Positions 59,728-64,000 of a DNA stretch of 64,000 nucleotides are shown here, in pieces. Each line of letters begins with the position of its first letter. Position 1 is the stretch's first letter. The notes under the pieces are model-generated. The model saw nothing but the letters and a program-made list of their open reading frames with translations, was not told where the DNA came from and searched no databases. The translations under genes and the position numbers were made by a program. The DNA comes from Actinoallomurus iriomotensis (lineage in GTDB: Bacteria; Actinomycetota; Actinomycetes; Streptosporangiales; Streptosporangiaceae), in contig NZ_BSTJ01000001.1 in assembly GCF_030269445.1 (NCBI RefSeq), forward strand, positions 1 through 64,000, given 5' to 3'.

Positions 59728-62247
59728 ATGCGCTTGCGCAACGCCCGTCTGCGAACCAAGATCACCGCGCTGCTCATGTCCCTGGTCGCCCTCTGGGTGT
59801 TCGCGGCATGGGTCACCCTGCGGGAGGGCGTGAACCTGCTGTGGGTGTCCACGCTCAACAGCAACGTCGCCCAGCCGATCGTCGATCTGCAGCCCGAGCT
59901 CCAGCGTGAGCGCCAGCTGTCCCTGATCCGCCTGGGCGCTCCGGGCGTCCAGCAGCGCGCCGCGCTCAGCTCCCAGCGGCTCCGCACGGACAACGCCGTG
60001 GCGAAGTTCCGGAAACTGGCGCAGGCGGAGCGCGTGAAGCTGGCCCAGGACAAGACGCTGAAGCAGGCGATCGCCGCCGGGTTGGCCCAGCTCTCCCAGC
60101 TTCCCCAGGACCGGGCCAAGGTCGACTCCGGCATGATCGGCTTCGAGGAGGCGCAGAACGCCTACAGCGCGGCCGTCGAGAGCCTGTTCACGATCGACGA
60201 CTCGCTGGCGAGCCTCGACGACAAGAAGTACGCCAAGGACGTGCGTGTCTCCCTCCAGCTCAACCGGGCGGCGGAGGTCGTGTCGCAGGAGAACGCGCTG
60301 GTCTCGGGGGTCCTCGCGTCCGGACGGTTGGCCCGCAGCGAATACCTCCAGCTCGTCCAGGTCATCGGAGCCCAGCGGTACACCTTCGGCAAGGCGCTCG
60401 AGGCCATCGAGGGCAGCGACCGCGCCACCTACGAGGTACTGACCTCGGACGGTCCCTTCACGCGTATGCGCGCTCTCGAGAACACCCTGCTGAACAAGAG
60501 CAGGCTGAACCACCCCGCGCCGGTCACCTCGGCCCAGTGGCGTGCCGTCGCCGACCCGACCACCACGCAGCTGTCCAAGGCGGTCTTCGACTACGGCGAC
60601 AAGCTGGTCGATCGCGCCACGCCGATCGCGATCGGGGTCATCGTCCGCCTCCTGCTCGCCGGTGGTCTCGGTCTCCTGGCGGTCATCGCGTCGATCATCG
60701 TGTCGATCACCACGGCACGTGACCTCATGCGACAGCTGGAGAAGCTGCGCATCGCCGCCCGCGAGCTGGCCGACAAGCGGCTGCCCGGCGTCGTGGAACG
60801 GCTCGGACGCGGCGAGAAGGTGGACGTCGCCTCCGAGGCGCCACCGCTGCGATTCGGCGAGGACGAGGTCGGCCAGGTGGGCCACGCGTTCAACTCCGTG
60901 CAGGAGACCGCGATCCGCACCGCAGTCGAGCAGGCCGAGCTGCGCCGCGGCATCCGCGACATCCTCCTCAGCCTGGCGCGCCGCTCCCAGGCGCTCGTCC
61001 ACCGGCAGCTGACCCTGCTGGACACCATGGAGCGCCGCCAGGACGACTCCGCTGAGCTGGAGGACCTGTTCCACGTCGACCACCTGGCCACCCGGATGCG
61101 GCGCAACGCCGAGAACCTCATCGTCCTCTCCGGCGCGACGCCCGCCCGTGGCTGGCGCCGCCCGGTGCCGATGATCGACGTGGTCCGCTCCGCCGTCGCC
61201 GAGGTCGAGGACTACACCCGGGTCACGGTGATGCCGATGGGCGAGGTCGCCCTGGCCGGCCGGGCCGTCGGTGACATCGTCCACCTCCTCGCCGAACTGA
61301 TCGAGAACGCCGTCTCCTTCTCGCCGCCGTACACCCAGGCGCAGGTCAGCGGCCACCCGGTCGCCCACGGGTACGCCGTGGAGATCGAGGACCGCGGGCT
61401 CGGCATGACCGACGAGATCCTCGCCGACATCAACGAACGTGTCACCGACCCGCCCGAGTTCAACCTGTCCAGCTCGGCCCACCTCGGGCTGTACGTGGTC
61501 GGCCGGCTGGCCATGCGTTACGACGTCAAGGTCTCGCTCAAGCACTCCTCCTATGGCGGCACCACCGCGGTCGTGCTCATCCCGCACGAACTGGTGGTCG
61601 AGGGCGCCGACGGCGAGCGCGAGACCAGAGCCGCGGCCGCCGGCGTACCCGTCGGGGTCACGGCCGGCGGCATGACCGCCACGTCGTACGACGACGTGCC
61701 CGCCCGCGTCACGGAGGCCACCGTGCTCGAGCCACCCGCCCTGCCGTCCCCAGCCGAGCCGTCCACCCCAGCGTCGGCGCGGTCGGCCACTTCGGCGTCC
61801 GCCGAGGCGACGGGGCCGGCGAGCGAGCCCTCGGCCGCCGCGCCCAGCACGCCGTCGGCCAACGGCAAGTCCGGCACCCTGCCGCCGCTCCCCCGGCGTA
61901 CGTCCACGACGCCGCGAGAGGCCGAGCCCGCGGAGCCGACCGAGCCCGCGGAGCCTGCCGAGCCGGCGTCCGCGTCCTCCTCACAGACCACTCCCGGCGG
62001 CCTGCCGGTCCGCGTGCCCCAGGCCAGCATCTCCCCCGCGCTGCGCACCGACGGCCCGACCTCGGCGTCCGACGCGGACGGCGAGGCCCAGGACGACGAC
62101 GTTCCCACGCCGGAGGAGATCCGCAAGTCGTTCGGCGGACTCCAGGCGGGCACCCGCCGAGGCAGAACCGACGCGGCGCGGTCGCGGACCGACGCGACCG
62201 ACGACACCTCCACACCCGATGAAGACGCCCAAGAGGACAACCAGTGA
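59728..62247 (+). CDS. Conservon 2 sensor histidine kinase-like protein (CvnA-type)
   Basis: 839 residues. Seen: membrane helices at about 12-30 and 300-330, an extracellular four-helix sensor region between them, a HAMP-like linker, a helical segment with DHLATRMRRNAENLIVLSG, and an HATPase domain with LLAELIENAVSFSPPY and VEIEDRGLGMTDE. The C-terminal 200 residues are Pro/Ala/Glu/Thr-rich and disordered. Same layout as the protein at 46289-48595, with a longer tail. It starts 220 bp after the diterpene cyclase in the same direction, so may share regulation with it. The region 59508-59727 holds no gene but is less GC-rich and probably a promoter. Confidence 0.9.
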   Translation: MRLRNARLRTKITALLMSLVALWVFAAWVTLREGVNLLWVSTLNSNVAQPIVDLQPELQRERQLSLIRLGAPGVQQRAALSSQRLRTDNAVAKFRKLAQAERVKLAQDKTLKQAIAAGLAQLSQLPQDRAKVDSGMIGFEEAQNAYSAAVESLFTIDDSLASLDDKKYAKDVRVSLQLNRAAEVVSQENALVSGVLASGRLARSEYLQLVQVIGAQRYTFGKALEAIEGSDRATYEVLTSDGPFTRMRALENTLLNKSRLNHPAPVTSAQWRAVADPTTTQLSKAVFDYGDKLVDRATPIAIGVIVRLLLAGGLGLLAVIASIIVSITTARDLMRQLEKLRIAARELADKRLPGVVERLGRGEKVDVASEAPPLRFGEDEVGQVGHAFNSVQETAIRTAVEQAELRRGIRDILLSLARRSQALVHRQLTLLDTMERRQDDSAELEDLFHVDHLATRMRRNAENLIVLSGATPARGWRRPVPMIDVVRSAVAEVEDYTRVTVMPMGEVALAGRAVGDIVHLLAELIENAVSFSPPYTQAQVSGHPVAHGYAVEIEDRGLGMTDEILADINERVTDPPEFNLSSSAHLGLYVVGRLAMRYDVKVSLKHSSYGGTTAVVLIPHELVVEGADGERETRAAAAGVPVGVTAGGMTATSYDDVPARVTEATVLEPPALPSPAEPSTPASARSATSASAEATGPASEPSAAAPSTPSANGKSGTLPPLPRRTSTTPREAEPAEPTEPAEPAEPASASSSQTTPGGLPVRVPQASISPALRTDGPTSASDADGEAQDDDVPTPEEIRKSFGGLQAGTRRGRTDAARSRTDATDDTSTPDEDAQEDNQ

Positions 62248-62660
62248 CGCAAAAGACAGACCCCTCCGCCGATCTGGCCTGGTTGCTCGACGACCTGATC
62301 AAACGCGTACCCGAGGCGCAGCACGCCATCGTGCTGTCCGCGGACGGCCTGCTGATGGCGGCCTCACGGGAGTTCGAACACGAGGACGCCGAGCATCTGG
62401 CGGCGGTCGCGGCCGGCATCCAGTCGCTCGCCAAGGGAGTGGGCGAGCGCTTCGACGGCGGTCCCGTCCGGCAGACCGTCGTCGAGATGCGGTCGGCGTA
62501 CCTCCTGGTGACCGTCGCCGGGCAGGGTGCCTGCCTGGCGGTGCTCAGCACCGAGGAGGCCGACATCGGACTCATCGCCTACGAGATGGCCATGCTCGTC
62601 ACCGGACTCGGCCACCATCTGACCGCCGCGTCCCGTAGTTCCGAGCAGGCTTCGTCGTGA
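62244..62660 (+). CDS. Conservon 2 roadblock/LC7-domain protein (CvnB-type)
   Basis: 138 residues from a GTG that overlaps the kinase stop. Seen: LAWLLDDLIKRVPEAQHAIVLSADG at the start, HLAAVAAGIQSLAKG and YEMAMLVTGLGHHL, as in conservon 1. Presumed regulator of the GTPase encoded two genes downstream. Confidence 0.9.
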   Translation: MTQKTDPSADLAWLLDDLIKRVPEAQHAIVLSADGLLMAASREFEHEDAEHLAAVAAGIQSLAKGVGERFDGGPVRQTVVEMRSAYLLVTVAGQGACLAVLSTEEADIGLIAYEMAMLVTGLGHHLTAASRSSEQASS

Positions 62661-63130
62661 CCTCGCCCGGCGAACCCCCCGGCGAGGAGTTCCCGGGCAC
62701 GGAGGCCGGCGAAGACAGCATTGCCGGTCGGCCGGCCGAGCCTCCCGCCGGCGGGGTCGACGACGAAGAACGCTGGCTGGACGACCAGGCCGGGCCGCTG
62801 GTCCGGCCGTACGTGATGACCAGCGGGCGGATGCAGCCGGTACGCGGCAAGTTCGACCTGGTGACGATGGTGGAGGCCACGGGCCTGCCCGCGTCGCCGG
62901 AACTCGGCCTGGGCCCGGAGCACCAGGCCGTGGTGCGCCTCTGCGAGCAGGTGCTGTCGGTCGCCGAGATCGCGGGCCACCTCAAGCTCCCGACCGTCAC
63001 CGTACGCGTGCTGCTCGGCGACCTCCTCGACAAGGGGCTCATCACGGTTCAGGACCCGCAGACCGACACCGACTTCATGACCGACGAGCAGATGTACAGG
63101 GCAGTGATCGATGGACTCCATGCGCTTTGA
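62657..63130 (+). CDS. Conservon 2 DUF742 protein (CvnC-type)
   Basis: 157 residues, GTG start overlapping the roadblock stop by 4 bp. Seen: an acidic, disordered head of about 35 residues, DQAGPLVRPYVMTSGR (DUF742 hallmark), and a C-terminal winged-helix-like part with AGHLKLPTVTVRVLLGDLLDKGL. It is longer than conservon 1's copy because of the head. It overlaps the GTPase gene by 20 bp. Confidence 0.9.
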   Translation: MTSPGEPPGEEFPGTEAGEDSIAGRPAEPPAGGVDDEERWLDDQAGPLVRPYVMTSGRMQPVRGKFDLVTMVEATGLPASPELGLGPEHQAVVRLCEQVLSVAEIAGHLKLPTVTVRVLLGDLLDKGLITVQDPQTDTDFMTDEQMYRAVIDGLHAL

Positions 63131-63704
63131 TCGACAGGGCCGGAGACTGCCCAAGGCGATCAAGATCCTCATCGCCGGCGGCTTCGGCGCCGGAAAGACC
63201 ACCATGGTCGGGGCCGTCTCGGAGACGAAACCGCTCCGCACCGAGGAGATCCTCACCGACAAGGGTGTACGCGTCGACGACATCGCGGGCGTGGAGGGCA
63301 AGACCACCACCACCGTCGCGATGGACTTCGGCCGCATCACCATCAAGGACCAGTTCATGCTGTACCTGTTCGGCACGCCCGGGCAGGAGCGGTTCTGGTT
63401 CATGTGGGACGAGGTGGCGATCGGCTCTCTCGGCGCGGTCGTGCTCGCCGACACACGACGGCTCGCGGACTGCTTCCCCGCCGTCGACTACTTCGAGCGG
63501 CGCAACATCCCGTTCATCGTCGCGGTGAACTGCTTCGAGGGCGCCAAGCAGTACGAGCTGGAGGAGGTCGAGGCCGCGCTGAACCTCGGCTCCAAGGTGC
63601 CGGTGATGCTCTGCGACGCGCGAGTGCGTGAGTCGGGCAAGAAGGTGCTGATCGCGCTGGTCCAGCACGCGATGGAGAGCCGCAAGGTCGGCGCCTCCGT
63701 CTGA
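63111..63704 (+). CDS. Conservon 2 Ras-like small GTPase (CvnD-type)
   Basis: 197 residues from ATG 63111; an ATG at 63120 is also possible. Seen: Walker A GGFGAGKTTMVG, VAMDFGRITIK, LFGTPGQERFWFMWDE and VAVNCFEGA, the normal conservon GTPase set, with NCF in place of NKxD as in conservon 1. It ends the four-gene operon, 12 bp before a bidirectional hairpin. Confidence 0.92.
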   Translation: MDSMRFDRQGRRLPKAIKILIAGGFGAGKTTMVGAVSETKPLRTEEILTDKGVRVDDIAGVEGKTTTTVAMDFGRITIKDQFMLYLFGTPGQERFWFMWDEVAIGSLGAVVLADTRRLADCFPAVDYFERRNIPFIVAVNCFEGAKQYELEEVEAALNLGSKVPVMLCDARVRESGKKVLIALVQHAMESRKVGASV

Positions 63705-63715
63705 GACGACGCCGG

Positions 63716-63752
63716 GAGCCCCCGGCCCGGCCACGCGCCGGACCGGGGGCTC
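63716..63752. terminator. Bidirectional terminator between conservon 2 and der
   Basis: GAGCCCCCGG and CCGGGGGCTC form a perfect 10-bp stem with a 17-nt GC-rich loop that can extend it. It lies between convergent genes ending at 63704 (+) and 63760 (-). Confidence 0.8.
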
Positions 63753-63759
63753 GCTCGTC

Positions 63760-64000
63760 TCACTTGCGCTGGCGCTTCTCCCGGATCTTCATGCTGATCT
63801 CGATGGGCGTGCCCTCGAAGCCGAAGTCCTCGCGCAGCCGGCGCTCGACGAATCGCCGGTAGCCCGCCTCAAGGAACCCCGTCGTGAACAGCACGAACCG
63901 CGGCGGCTGCACGCCCGCCTGCGTGGCGAACATGACGCGCGGCTGCTTTCCGCCGCGTACGGGGTGCGGCTTGGCCGCCACCAGGTCGGTCATGAAGGAG
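63760..64000 (-). CDS. der: Ribosome-assembly GTPase Der, C-terminal part
   Basis: The last 79 or so codons of Der (EngA), truncated by the right edge. Seen: the KH-like C-terminal domain with [41 protein letters not shown] and [16 protein letters not shown], the closing segment typical of Der. Known: an essential double GTPase for 50S assembly, cytoplasmic. A housekeeping gene, which supports a chromosomal location. Confidence 0.92.
   Translation of the reverse strand, partial: SFMTDLVAAKPHPVRGGKQPRVMFATQAGVQPPRFVLFTTGFLEAGYRRFVERRLREDFGFEGTPIEISMKIREKRQRK

Noticed and set aside
1-64000. Insertion sequences, prophage or integrative element
   Set aside because: No transposase, integrase, terminase or inverted-repeat-flanked unit was found on either strand.

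Overview
The window is about 70% GC, with GTG starts, ATGA/GTGA overlaps between genes, two conservon signalling operons and many LacI/TetR/IclR/LysR regulators. This points to a soil actinomycete, most like the Streptosporangiales (Actinomadura/Actinoallomurus-type); no ribosomal or other species marker is present, so the genus is a guess. The window reads as chromosome: there is no transposase, integrase, phage gene or CRISPR array, one tRNA-Pro lies at 53549-53622, and the C-terminus of the ribosome-assembly GTPase Der enters at the right edge.

Layout. (1) 1-4570: L-rhamnose uptake and use (ABC permease and ATPase, divergent LacI regulator, rhamnulokinase). (2) 4574-7284: TetR, CatB/Vat-type acetyltransferase and erythromycin-esterase-like protein, a drug-inactivation-like cassette. 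(3) 7411-10686: secreted trypsin-like protease, a membrane protein and a secreted TIM-barrel hydrolase-like protein. (4) 11007-25664: a large catabolic region. A leftward arm has an uncharacterised CxCxxC protein, a HisD-family dehydrogenase, a KDG-type kinase and the broken remains of a KDPG aldolase. An IclR regulator follows. A rightward operon then encodes Gfo/Idh/MocA oxidoreductase, creatininase-family hydrolase, three amidohydrolases, an enolase-superfamily enzyme, a DapA-family lyase and a sugar ABC importer. The substrate is not identifiable by eye; a cyclitol, keto-sugar or sugar-acid lactone fits best. (5) 25665-33621: a relic ORF, a CYP124/125/142-like P450, a VOC protein, a second copy of the CxCxxC family, cupin, TetR, acyl-CoA dehydrogenase, MFS exporter and LysR. 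(6) 33637-43950: LacI, L-fucose/D-arabinose-type isomerase, secreted DUF2961 (GH172) protein, ribose-type ABC importer and FGGY kinase, which together suggest D-arabinofuranoside (arabinan) use. (7) 43999-44484: a membrane-anchored protein whose eight Cys/His residues match the PHD-finger spacing. (8) 44901-48595: conservon 1. (9) 48747-55143: cysteine-dioxygenase-like protein, Ser/Thr kinase with seven WD40 repeats, TPR protein, tRNA-Pro, SRPBCC/ArsR pair. (10) 55555-63704: P450, class I terpene synthase-like protein and class II diterpene cyclase with a DxDTT motif, followed directly by conservon 2. (11) der at the right edge.

The points most worth following are the region-4 pathway with its two-copy CxCxxC family, the diterpene-conservon block, the candidate D-arabinan locus and the bacterial PHD-like protein. 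All functional statements are by reading motifs and context; no database search was possible.
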